The notes beneath the pieces are model-generated. The model had not been told where the DNA came from. It worked only from the letters and a program-made list of their open reading frames with translations, and made no database searches. DNA of 64,000 nt from Sandaracinaceae bacterium (lineage in GTDB: Bacteria; Myxococcota_A; Polyangia; Polyangiales; Sandaracinaceae), in contig JAHBWG010000017.1 of the NCBI GenBank assembly GCA_019637095.1, positions 51,092 through 115,091 on the forward strand, in the 5' to 3' direction. Shown one piece after another: positions 34,473 to 43,137 of the stretch. A program made the position numbers and the translations under genes. How positions within the stretch are numbered: the stretch's first letter is position 1; each line of letters begins with the position of its first letter.

Positions 34473-35504
34473 GTGACGTCTCGGGGCTACACCGTCCTCG
34501 GCCCGGAGATCGTGAAGCAGCTCCACGATCCGCGCCGCGACTTCGCCTACGACGTGCTCGTCGGGCTCTCCGAGAAGCCCAAGCGGCTCTCCTCGAAGTA
34601 CTTCTACGACGACGCGGGCAGCGCGTACTTCCGCCGCATCATGGCGCTGCCGGAGTACTACCCGACGGCGTGCGAGGAGGCGATCCTGACGCGGCACGCC
34701 GACGCGATCGTCGCGCCCGCGCTCGGGGCGCCGCTCAACCTCGTCGACCTCGGCGCGGGCGACGGCAAGAAGACGATGATCGTGCTCGAGGCGCTGCGGC
34801 GCGCGGGCGCGGACTTCGTGTACGTGCCGATCGACATCTCCGAGGGCGCGATGCGCGAGCTCGTCGAGAAGGTGCGCGCGTCGATGCCGGACGTGCGCGT
34901 CGAGGGGCTCGTCGCGGAGTACACCGACGGCGTGCACCACCTCGCGCGCGCGGCGGGCGAGCGCGCGAACCTCGTGCTGTTCCTCGGCTCGAACATCGGC
35001 AACTTCGGCCGCGTCGCCGCCAACGCGTTCTTGCGCAAGCTCTGGAGCGCGCTGCGCCCGCGCGACCACGTGCTCGTCGGGTTCGATCTCAAGAAGGACA
35101 TCGAGGTCCTGCTCGCGGCCTACAACGACCGCGCGGGCGTGACCGCGGCGTTCAACCTGAACCTGCTGCACCGGATCAACCGCGAGCTCGGCGCCGACTT
35201 CGACGTCTCGCGCTTCCGCCACTTCGGCACCTACAACGTCTTCAGCGGCGCGATGGAGAGCTACCTCGTGAGCCTCGAGCCGCAGCTCGTCTCGATCGCG
35301 GCGCTCGAGCTGTCGTTCGCGTTCGACGCGTGGGAGCCGCTCCACACGGAGTACAGCTACAAGTACCTGCGCAGCGACGTCGCGCGGCTCGCCGCGGGCA
35401 CGGGCTTCGCCATCGAGCTCGAGCTCGAGGACGAGCGCGGGTGGTTCCTCGACTCGCTGTGGCGCGTGCGCTCGACGATCGAGGCGCCCGAGCCCGAGCG
35501 TTGA
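34473..35504 (+). CDS. egtD: EgtD-like histidine N-alpha-methyltransferase (intact copy)
   Basis: 343 residues. EgtD family: it transfers three methyl groups from SAM to the alpha-amino group of histidine in the first step of ergothioneine synthesis. Family signature KYFYDDAGSAYFRRIMALPEYYPT (residues 42-65) and SAM site LVDLGAGDGKK (90-100). The GTG start is inferred; the frame extends upstream without homology. No egtB neighbour is seen, so substrate is by family only. A 902-bp part (from codon 57 to past the stop) is repeated at 44000. The sequence after the stop is a copied piece of bamA. Confidence 0.88.
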   Translation: MTSRGYTVLGPEIVKQLHDPRRDFAYDVLVGLSEKPKRLSSKYFYDDAGSAYFRRIMALPEYYPTACEEAILTRHADAIVAPALGAPLNLVDLGAGDGKKTMIVLEALRRAGADFVYVPIDISEGAMRELVEKVRASMPDVRVEGLVAEYTDGVHHLARAAGERANLVLFLGSNIGNFGRVAANAFLRKLWSALRPRDHVLVGFDLKKDIEVLLAAYNDRAGVTAAFNLNLLHRINRELGADFDVSRFRHFGTYNVFSGAMESYLVSLEPQLVSIAALELSFAFDAWEPLHTEYSYKYLRSDVARLAAGTGFAIELELEDERGWFLDSLWRVRSTIEAPEPER

Positions 35505-35542
35505 AGGGCAACTCAGAGCACGCCGAGCGAGGAGTGGAACGC
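34641..35542 (+). repeat. 902-bp direct repeat, copy 1
   Basis: Matches 44000-44901 in the same orientation with an exact offset of 9359 bases. I found three single-base differences, near 35377, 35392 and 35507. It covers egtD from codon 57 to the stop and the first 30 bases of the copied bamA tail. Confidence 0.97.
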
Positions 35543-35610
35543 CGCGAGCGGCTCGTTCAGCCACGGCCGCGGCATGAGGCTGAAGCCGACGTCGATCGCG
35601 AGCGGGCCGA
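35513..35610 (-). pseudogene. Copied 3' end of bamA
   Basis: 98 bases that match 47341-47438, the last codons of bamA including its stop, with five mismatches. It ends abruptly at 35610. It would encode only the last beta strand (ending in a Leu in place of Phe). It shows that this egtD copy once abutted bamA tail to tail. Confidence 0.9.
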
Positions 35611-35755
35611 GCCTCGACGATCACGCGGCCGATGTCCATGAGGTCGAACGGCTCGACGGCGACCGTGATCGGCAGCGTCGTCGACCCGTCGAGCGCACAG
35701 CCTCGCCCTGCCCTGTGTTGCGGCGCCGCCGCGCGCGTGACGGCGATCGCCTCCT

Positions 35756-36296
35756 TGAACGCCAGCCGGAGCTGACCCCGAGGCGGGGACGTGGGTCTGT
35801 CACGACGTCGGGGCGGGTCGCGCGCGCCAGCGACGCCCTCGTCGGCGAGCACGCGCGCGATGTCGCGCGGCTTGGTCGCGAGCTCGACGATGCGCATGCG
35901 TCCGCCGCATCCGTCGACGGGGCAGAGGGTCACGTCGACCGCGAAGACACGGCGCAGGAGCCACGCCCACGGATGGCGCGACGGCGGTTCGGGCGGCGCG
36001 AGCGGCGCGACGTCGGCGGGCATGAAGAGCGGGAGCTGCGCGGGCGGGCTCGGAGGCTCGCGACCGAGGACCACCTCCGCGCGCGCGGACGAGTGGGCGG
36101 CGAGGACGCCGTGGTAACGCACCATGTGGAACCTCGGCGGCGGCACGAGCGCGCAGAGCCGCGCGATGAAGTCCAGCGGGTCGAGCAGGACGGCGTGGGT
36201 GCCGTCCTTCCACGCGGCCTTGAAGCGCAGGCGCACGCGGCCGTCGCCGTGCAGCTCGAGGCGGTCCTGGCTGAGCGGGCCGCCTCCGCTCGTCAA
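35756..36296 (-). pseudogene. IS91-family (Y2) transposase, C-terminal remnant
   Basis: Encodes about 180 residues resembling the C-terminal part of IS91/IS801-type transposases: DGRVRLRFKAAWKDGTHAVL, LDFIARLCALVPPPRFHMVR and YHGVLAAHSS. A zinc-finger-like CPVDGCGGRMRIV and the end PPRGQLRLAF follow. The N-terminal part with the catalytic tyrosines is gone, and the frame then runs on into unrelated DNA. Such elements move by rolling circle and can carry adjacent DNA, which fits the copied egtD/bamA sequence beside it. Confidence 0.75.
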
Positions 36297-36366
36297 GCCG
36301 GGCCGGCGGCGCCTGATCGCGGAGGCGGATCTGCTCGCGCTGCTGGCGGGCGAGCGGCGCCGCTAG
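36283..36366 (+). pseudogene. Possible excisionase-type HTH remnant
   Basis: The + frame ending at 36366 reads PPPLVKPGRRRLIAEADLLA before LLAGERRR and a stop. This resembles the wing and last helix of MerR-like excisionase proteins (KVGRRRLI...). Only the C-terminal end is present and it overlaps the transposase remnant. Weak. Confidence 0.3.
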
Positions 36367-36560
36367 GCTAGTCTGTGCTCGGGCCTCTCGGGGGTCATCG
36401 CGCAGACGCCGAGCGTGGCACGTCGGAGATCGCGCAGCCGGCGATCGGCGGGAGCATGGGGACGACCGTTGACGAGGGGATCGACTAGGATCAGCATCGC
36501 CGTCGTGGATCTCGTGGTGACGCTCGGGCGGATCGCGGCGCGCAAACGCGAAGTTGGACG

Positions 36561-37319
36561 ATGACGACGGCGAAGCGTGGCGTCTGGTCGAGTGGCCCGA
36601 CCGAGATCCTCGGTTTTGGTCTCGATCTACTTCGGCGACCGGATAGTGACGCCCACCGTCGCATCGCGCTCATCCTGATCGACAACGCAGTCGAGCAAGG
36701 GATCAAGACTTACCTGGCGCTGCCACGGCGCATCAACGGGCTCGCCATCTCGCGGAAGGAGATCGACGAGGCCTTCGAGAACTTCGGGAAACTGCTCGAC
36801 GCGTTTGAGAAGTACGCCCCGCCCGACCGGCTTGCTCGCGTTGCCGTGGACATGATCGAGTACTACCACCGCGTTCGCAACTCGATCTACCACGACGGCC
36901 TCGGGCTGACGGTCGAGCGCGAAAAGGTGGATGCGTACGCAGCCGTCGCGATCGATCTCTTCCGAGAGTTTCACGGGATCGAGGTTGGCGATCGTGCGGC
37001 TGATCCGGCGCACATCCTGGCGGCCTTCCTGCAAGAGTACGCCCTCTTGGAGCAGACGTTGCGCAGCGCGGCGTCGGATCATGTGATCGCCAGCCGTCCG
37101 ATCTCGTTTCGCGATGCCGCGCGAATCCTCGATGGAACCGGCGCGTTCACGAAGTCCCAGATGAAGGCGCTAGCGGAACTGGCTGGCGTGCGAAACCAGA
37201 CTGTGCATGGACACGCTGCGCTGAACGAGGCGCAGGCGAACACGTGGATCGCGACAATGCGCACGCTGCGCGAGCAGTTCCCCGATGACGACCCGTCGAA
37301 GCGCGAGGAGCCTCGATGA
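36561..37319 (+). CDS. Dual HEPN-domain protein, putative RNase
   Basis: 252 residues, all helical. It has two RNxxxH motifs, the catalytic signature of HEPN ribonucleases: R106-N-S-I-Y-H111 (VRNSIYHDG) and R211-N-Q-T-V-H216 (VRNQTVHG), one in each half of the protein. The two halves thus look like tandem HEPN folds. HEPN proteins usually act as RNA-cleaving toxins or defence effectors. Its DNA is visibly less GC-rich than the surroundings. No antitoxin (MNT) gene is adjacent; the DUF5131 and TcmP genes follow on the same strand. Confidence 0.75.
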   Translation: MTTAKRGVWSSGPTEILGFGLDLLRRPDSDAHRRIALILIDNAVEQGIKTYLALPRRINGLAISRKEIDEAFENFGKLLDAFEKYAPPDRLARVAVDMIEYYHRVRNSIYHDGLGLTVEREKVDAYAAVAIDLFREFHGIEVGDRAADPAHILAAFLQEYALLEQTLRSAASDHVIASRPISFRDAARILDGTGAFTKSQMKALAELAGVRNQTVHGHAALNEAQANTWIATMRTLREQFPDDDPSKREEPR

Positions 37320-37404
37320 CCGCCCGCGTCGGACCGCTCGGTCGGGACTGTGCGGCGAACACGCGTCAGTCCACGCCGCCCGGCGCCGTCTACACGGGTA
37401 GCCC

Positions 37405-38202
37405 ATGAGCGACGGCAGCGCGATCGAGTGGACCGATGCCACGTGGAACCCCGTCCGGGGCTGCGTGAAGGTCAGCCCCGGCTGCAAGCACTGCTACGCC
37501 GAGACGTTCGCAGAGCGCTGGCGTGGGATCCCGAACCATCCGTACGGCCAGGGCTTCGATCTGCGCCTCGTGCCGGAGAAGCTCGACGAGCCCCTCGGGT
37601 GGCGTCGGCCGCGCCGCATCTTCGTGAACTCGATGAGCGACCTCTTCCAGGACGGCGTGCCGGCCGAGTTCGTCCAGCGCGTGTTCGAGACGATGCGGCG
37701 CGCAGACTGGCACAGCTATCAGGTGCTCACGAAGCGCGGCGAGCGGATGCGCGACCTCGTGGCCGCCCTGCCGCCGCATCTCGTTCGGCTCCCGCAGATC
37801 TGGCTCGGTGTGAGCGTGGAGGATCGGAAGTACGGCCTGCCTCGGATCACCGAGCTTCGCGACACACCCGCCGCCGTCCGGTTCCTCTCGATCGAGCCGC
37901 TGCTTGAAGATGTCGGCGAGCTCGACCTCTCCGGCATCCATTGGGTGATCGTCGGCGGAGAGAGCGGCCCCCGCGCCCGACCGATGGAGAAGCCATGGGT
38001 GCGCTCGATCCATCGCCAGTGCCGCGAACAGGATGTGCCGTTCTTCTTCAAGCAGTGGGGCGGCGTCCAGAAGAGCAAGACCGGCCGGAAGCTCGACGGG
38101 CGGACGTACAATCAGTTCCCGCAGCCGCTGCCCGTCCCGCGTCCCGCCCCTCGCCGGCCGTCGCGCCTGACGGTGATCGACGACGCGACCGCCGAGGAGT
38201 GA
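37405..38202 (+). CDS. DUF5131 (Gp37/Gp68) three-Cys-motif protein
   Basis: 265 residues. Begins SAIEWTDATWNPVRGC with C20, C27 and C30 (GCVKVSPGCKHCYAE), the three-Cys motif of the phage Gp37/Gp68 family. Also RRIFVNSMSDLF and FLSIEPLLEDV, diagnostic of DUF5131. The cysteine pattern recalls radical-SAM-type iron-sulfur binding, but the spacing is different and activity is unproven. It lies eight bases upstream of tcmP, the known partner in this family. Confidence 0.92.
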   Translation: MSDGSAIEWTDATWNPVRGCVKVSPGCKHCYAETFAERWRGIPNHPYGQGFDLRLVPEKLDEPLGWRRPRRIFVNSMSDLFQDGVPAEFVQRVFETMRRADWHSYQVLTKRGERMRDLVAALPPHLVRLPQIWLGVSVEDRKYGLPRITELRDTPAAVRFLSIEPLLEDVGELDLSGIHWVIVGGESGPRARPMEKPWVRSIHRQCREQDVPFFFKQWGGVQKSKTGRKLDGRTYNQFPQPLPVPRPAPRRPSRLTVIDDATAEE

Positions 38203-38209
38203 ACGCGAA

Positions 38210-39331
38210 ATGGGGGACAAGCTGCCGGTCATCTGGCCGTACGAGCCGCACACCGCGGCGAAGCACGCCATCCTACGGGCCTACCTGTCCGCGTGGTTCC
38301 CGATCCTCGCGAGCATCAAGAGAGCGAAGCGCGTGCTCTTCCTCGACGGGTTCGCCGGCCCCGGCGAGTACACGAAGGGCGAGCCGGGCAGCCCGGCCAT
38401 CGCGATCCAGATCGCTCTCCAACACCGCGCGCAGTTCCGCGTGCCAGTCCGGCTTGCGTTCATCGAGGCGGACAAGGATCGGCACGCCCACCTCTGCCGT
38501 GTCGTCGAGCGACTGCGAACCGGAGCAGCCGCCACCTCGAACCAGATCGACATCCGACCGCCGATCCTCGGGGACTGCGCGACCCATCTCGCGGCGACCC
38601 TCGACGCCTATGCGAAGCGCGGCGGCGAGTTCGGTCCTGCGCTCGTCTTCCTCGACCAATTCGGCTACTCGGACGTGCCAATGCCGCTCATCGCGCGCGT
38701 GCTCGTGCAGCCACGCTGCGAGGTGTTCACGTACATCCACGCCGAGGGCATGACGCGCTTCTTGAAGAAGGCCGAGATCCACGGAGCGGTCTCGGACGCC
38801 TTCGGAAGCGACGACTGGAAGCGCGCGCTGACGGTGCCACAGGGCGAGCGCGCGAAGGTGCTCGCGCACGAGTACGAGCGAGCGCTTCGTGAACGCGCGG
38901 GCGCGAGATACGTCTGGCGCTTCGCGATGCACGGCGCCGACGACACGCTGCTGTACTGGCTCTTCTTCTGCACGAACGACCGCCTCGGGCTGGAGAAAAT
39001 GAAGTCCGCCATGAACGACGTGGACACGTCGGGTGGGTACTTCTCGTTCTCCGACGCGCGTTCCCCCGACCAGGCGATCATGTTCTCGCGCTGCACGCCG
39101 GAGTGGCTCGCCGAGCACCTCACCACGCACTTCGCGGGGCGGGAGGTGAGCGTGGATGCGATCGAGGAGCACGTGCTCGTCGCCACGCCGCTCGTAAAGT
39201 GCCGCGGCGTGCTCGGCGGCCTGGAGCGCGCCGGCAAGATCACCGCGATCAACCCTCCGAAGGGGCGCCGAAAGGCTGCGTTCAATCACCCCGGCATGCT
39301 GCTCCGGTTCGAGAACCGAGGGCTCGGCTGA
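38210..39331 (+). CDS. tcmP: Three-Cys-motif partner protein TcmP
   Basis: 373 residues. TcmP family: it starts with an ILRAYLSAWFPIL helix, then FLDGFAGPGEY (44-54), FIEADKD (84-90) and FLDQFGYSDVP (147-157), a methyltransferase-like fold. It always accompanies a DUF5131 gene, as here. The biochemical role is unknown; a nucleic-acid or tRNA modification or a defence role has been suspected. The spacing of 7 bases supports co-expression with DUF5131. Confidence 0.92.
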   Translation: MGDKLPVIWPYEPHTAAKHAILRAYLSAWFPILASIKRAKRVLFLDGFAGPGEYTKGEPGSPAIAIQIALQHRAQFRVPVRLAFIEADKDRHAHLCRVVERLRTGAAATSNQIDIRPPILGDCATHLAATLDAYAKRGGEFGPALVFLDQFGYSDVPMPLIARVLVQPRCEVFTYIHAEGMTRFLKKAEIHGAVSDAFGSDDWKRALTVPQGERAKVLAHEYERALRERAGARYVWRFAMHGADDTLLYWLFFCTNDRLGLEKMKSAMNDVDTSGGYFSFSDARSPDQAIMFSRCTPEWLAEHLTTHFAGREVSVDAIEEHVLVATPLVKCRGVLGGLERAGKITAINPPKGRRKAAFNHPGMLLRFENRGLG

Positions 39332-39365
39332 CGCGAGCCCGATGGTCACTCCGCCCGCCGCTGGC

Positions 39366-40450
39366 TCACCGCGCGACGACGGCCTCGCCTCGCTTCATGC
39401 CGTGGTCCGCGCGGACAGCGGCCTCGAACGCGGCGCGGATCGTGTCGAAGTCGGTCGGTTCGAGCGAATGGCTCTGCTGGATGAAGCCGTGAAACCAGTT
39501 CTTCGGTGCTCCCGGTCGCAGCGGCTCTAGCGTCGCGCGTGTCGGAATGCCGACGCGAAGCTCGCCCAGCGGCACGAACCGATGCGCCACGGGAACGCGC
39601 CGCGGTCGTCCATCTCGCGCCACAGCGGGCTCTCGTCGTGGTACGGCTCGCCCGTGAACATGCCCATCGCGACGACCTCGCTGCGCCCGGTGACGTGCAT
39701 GAAGAACACGTCGCCCGGCGCATACGCTCGCGCCTCGCGCTCGTTCTGTCGCCCCCACGTGCCCGTCCTCATGCACACCGCGTAGTTCGCGGGCGTCGTC
39801 ACAAGGAGCCACCGGCGGTTCGCCACGCGCGCGCGGTACTCCCCGAGGAGCAGATTCTCGGCAACGCGCAGGTGCTCGCGGGCGTCGGCCTCCGTGTCGT
39901 ACGCGGCGACCGCGGAACGGAGGCGAAGCGCACGTAGCTCGTCGTAGCGTGCGGCGAAGGCGGGCGAGAGTTCGGTCGCAAGCTCGTGTCCGAAGTAGCC
40001 GTCGAATGCGCGGCGCGCCTCGACGATCGGCTCCGCGTCGGGCGGTCCCTCGATCCGAACGTTCGCCTAAACGTTCGCGCGGAGCCCGCCGAGGGTGAGG
40101 TTCGAGGAGCCGATGAACGCGACGACGGATTCCTCGCGCTCGATCAGGTACAGCTTCGGGTGGAACGCGGCCGTGGAAGCGGGCGCGCGATGCATCACCT
40201 TGCACTCGGCGTTGGGCCTCGCCCCGAGGTCGCGGAGCACGTCCAGATCGGTGATCTCGAAGTCGGTGCCGACGACGAGCCGGAGCGAGCGCTCACCGCT
40301 GCACCACGCACGAAGATCGATCGCCTGCCACGCGCTCGGCTTCGCGAACGCGACCGCGATGGACACTCGACGCGCCCCGTTGAGGTCGCGGACGAGCGCC
40401 CGCCCGGTCTGGGCCGCCGAGTCGAGGACGCGAACGGATGGGCTGGGCAC
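39366..40450 (-). pseudogene. Broken PLD-nuclease/EVE-domain gene
   Basis: The N-terminal part (127 residues from 40450) is a phospholipase-D-type nuclease domain with the HKD motif HPKLYLIEREESVVAFIGSS. A TAG stop (40067-40069) interrupts it after GGLRANV. The reading continues in frame to an EVE/PUA-like domain (WLLVTTPANYAVCMRTGTW, GDVFFMHVTGR). A second lesion, a frameshift near 39590, moves the C-terminal part (GAPKNWFHGFIQQSHSLEP) to another frame, ending at 39366. The stop lies in a duplicated AACGTTCGC unit. In its intact form it would have been one PLD-EVE protein. Confidence 0.75.
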
Positions 40451-40847
40451 CGCGGCATCGTACGCGAGGCGCCGCGAAGCCGTCTCGCGCGACGCGCGAT
40501 CCGCTTGACGCGTTCACCAGTCCCCGCGAGATTGCCGCGAGGTCAGGTGACACGATGTTCGTGGCGCGGCGTCTGAACGGCGTCACCGTCGAGCTTTGGC
40601 GGTGCCAGTGGGAGAACGAGGAGGGCGCTGACGCCAAGAAGGTCTTCGTCGAGAAGCTCGGCGAGGAGCAGCCGATCGCGCTCGCCGCGCACGCGACCGA
40701 GGTGTCGGCGATCTGCTGGTCGTAGGGAGGCACGCTCGGCAACATCGCCGTGCAATTCTCCTCGCTCCTCGGACACTTCCCGTCAAGTCGGGGCAGGACG
40801 CGTTGCTCCTGTGCGACTTCGTGGAGGCAGGCGGCTTTCACTTCGAC
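40451..40847 (+). other. Intergenic stretch with a weak open frame
   Basis: About 400 bases. The only candidate gene is an ATG at 40555 running to 40725 (57 residues, MFVARRLNGVTVELWRCQWE...). It is not recognised and lacks a ribosome binding site. The rest, toward the recombinase remnant, holds nothing I can support. Confidence 0.3.
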
Positions 40848-41860
40848 CTGCGCTTCATCGATCCGAAGACCAGCGAGCCCGATCGACACAAGTAGCACTT
40901 CGCCGCGGGGATGAGCGCCGCCGCCGCGAAGGAGCGCGCACGTGAACTCGTGAGTGCGCTGCTGACGGGGACGTTCGAGCGCGATCGCGCGCCGTCGAAG
41001 AAGCTCCGCGAGGCGTTCGACGAGTACCTGAAGTGGGCGGACGCGAACCGCGCCGCGAGTGCCGACGATCGGCGCGACCACGCGAACGCGATCGTTGCGT
41101 CGGTCGGCGACGTGGCGCTCGACGCGATCACCCGTTCCACCTCGAACGCTTCAAGACCGAGCGGGCCAAGGCGGCCCGCACGCCCGGCACGATCAATCGC
41201 CACTTCGCCACGTTCAAGCACTTCATCGGGCTCGCGAGCGATTGGGGTGGATCCCGCGTGAGTGCGGCGACGCTGCGCCGCGTGAAGCTCGCGAAGGAGC
41301 CGCCCAGCCGCGTTCGCTACCTCTCGCGCGACGAGGAGAAGAAGCTCCTCGCCGCCGCCGAGCCCGACTGCGCACGGCGATCTTCGTCGCCTGCCTCTCG
41401 GAGATACGGCGCGCCGAGATGATGTCGCTCCGGTGGTCGCACGTCGATCTCGACGCGCGTGTCATCGTGCTGACGAAGACGAAGGCGAACCGCGTGCGCC
41501 GCATCCCGATCAACGACGCGCTGCACGCGGTGCTCGAACCTCTCCGCGAGGGCGCGGCGCCGGAGGCGCACGTGCTGCACAACAAGGGCGCGCCGTGGAG
41601 GCGGCACGCGCTCTCGATCTTGTTCGCGGAGACCGCGAGGGCGGCGCATCGCGAACCTTCACCTGCACGATCTCCGTCACGATTTCGCGACGCGGCTCGT
41701 GCGCGAAGGGACGCCGATCAACGTCGTCGCGACGCTGCTCGGGCATGCGACCCTGACGACGACGCAGCGGTACGCGCACGTGGAAGACACGACACTACGT
41801 GCGGCAGTCGCGGCGATCATCGTCCCCGCGCTGCCGGCTGCATCCGACGCCGCGGAGTAG
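40848..41860 (+). pseudogene. Tyrosine recombinase (phage-type integrase), frameshifted
   Basis: Integrase homology runs through three frames. First RFIDPKTSEPDRHK, a TAG, then HFAAGMSAAAAKERARELVS and SAM-like REAFDEYLKWADANRAA. Then FHLERFKTERAKAARTPGTI and LGRVKLAKEPP-like sequence. Then LSEIRRAEMMSLRWSHVDLD. Last LHDLRHDFATRLVREGTPIN and LLGHATLTTTQRYAHVE. The catalytic residues (R, HxxR, H, Y) are encoded but spread over different frames, with an in-frame stop and at least three frameshifts. Inactive; probably the integrase that brought the island. Confidence 0.85.
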
Positions 41861-41871
41861 TTCTCGCGGGA

Positions 41872-42075
41872 CTAGCCGAGCGAGCCCTTGCTTCCCGGCG
41901 GCAGCGGGCCCAGCGAACCCGCGACCGGCGTGATGATCAAGGTGTCGTCGTCCTTCAGTTCTTTGATGGTGTACGTCACGGTGACCTTCTCGCCGGGTGC
42001 CGGAGTGCCGCTCGGCCACACGTACTCGGTCTCCACGACGCTTCCGTCCGAACGGACGATCCTGTACTTGGTCAT
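41872..42075 (-). CDS. Small hypothetical protein (67 residues)
   Basis: Starts MTKYRIVRSDGSVVETEYVW, then GTPAPGEKVTVTYTIKELKD and a Gly/Pro-rich tail. It looks like a small beta-rich domain. ATG at 42075; an ATG four codons upstream is possible. It follows the TPR pseudogene on the same strand. No family recognised. Confidence 0.5.
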   Translation of the reverse strand: MTKYRIVRSDGSVVETEYVWPSGTPAPGEKVTVTYTIKELKDDDTLIITPVAGSLGPLPPGSKGSLG

Positions 42076-42099
42076 GACGCGGAGCATCGCACACGTTGT

Positions 42100-43137
42100 G
42101 TCCCGCGATCGACTACCCCAGCGCCGCAGGACGGACGCGTTTGTCCGCTCGCGTCGCCTCCCGGTCGCCTTCGCGCCCATGCGGAGCGCCGCCTCGGTGA
42201 GCGTCATCGTGAAGAGTTCGTCGCCCGGCGGCGCGACGGCCGCCGCCCGGTCGAGGTGCTCGCGCGCGGTGACGCGATCCCCGCGTGCCGCCGCGGCGCG
42301 CGCGAGGAGCAGGCGCGCCCACGCCTGCTCGTGGTCGGTCGCGTCGTCGTCGTCGAGGACGCCCTGCGCGAGCTCGGCGAGCTCGCCGATCGCGGCGCGT
42401 GCCGGTCCATGATGCGCGCGCGCGCGATCTGAGTCCCCGCGTTCCGGTGGGCTTGGGGAAGCGCATCGAGCCGCGCGATCGCGCGGTCGTGCTCGTCCGA
42501 GCGGGCCAGCAGCTCCGCGTAGAGCGCCGCGTGGCGCGGCGCCTCGGGGCGCTCGTCGGCCGCGTGCTGCGCGGCGAGCGAAGCGATCTCCACGTTGCCG
42601 ACCGCCCACGCCGCGAGCGCGCGCGCGCGCAGCGCCTCGGCCTTGTGATCGCCGTGGGTCGCCACGATCGCCGACGCGGTCTCCATCGCCGCGGAGAGGT
42701 CGCCGCGCGCGAGCGCGAGGTACGTGCGCGCGACGCCGACCTCGCGCGCGACGTCGTAGTCGTCGGCAGGCAGCGCGGCGAGCGCCGCCTCGATCGCGGC
42801 GGCGTCCTCGTCCTCGCCCGCGAGCACCAACATCGCGCGCAGCCGCAAAGCCATCGCGCGCGCCTCGGTGCCCTCGTCGCCCTCGAGCAGCGCGAGCGCC
42901 GCGCGCGCCGACGCCACGCGCCCGTCGTCGCTCGCCCGCTCGAGCGCGGCGGTGACCTCCATCCGGTGCGAGATGAAGACGTAGAGCCATACACCGAACG
43001 CGATCGTCGCCACCGCGAGCACCGCCCACGCGACGCGCACCAGGAGACGCTTTCGGACCTCCTCCTTCGTCTCGGGCACCTTGTCGAGCACGGGGATCGA
43101 CGTCCCCGACGTGTACGCCGAGTCGCTGTCATGGTGC
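42100..43137 (-). pseudogene. TPR membrane protein gene with two frameshifts
   Basis: The protein would begin M-SDSAYTSGTSIPVLDKVPE and continue to a membrane helix (RVAWAVLAVATIAFGVWLYV) and many TPR repeats, for example LYAELLARSDEHDRAIARL. The start codon ATG at 43137 is out of frame with this by two inserted bases at the second codon. Near 42410 a second frameshift breaks the TPR array. The end in the correct frame includes LTEAALRMGAKATG. The start overlaps the stop of the HExxH gene as ATGA. Related TPR proteins with this N-terminus occur in other myxobacteria. Confidence 0.7.

Noticed and set aside
40555..40725. 57-codon frame between the PLD gene and the recombinase
   Set aside because: No ribosome binding site or family; kept only as a comment on the intergenic stretch.
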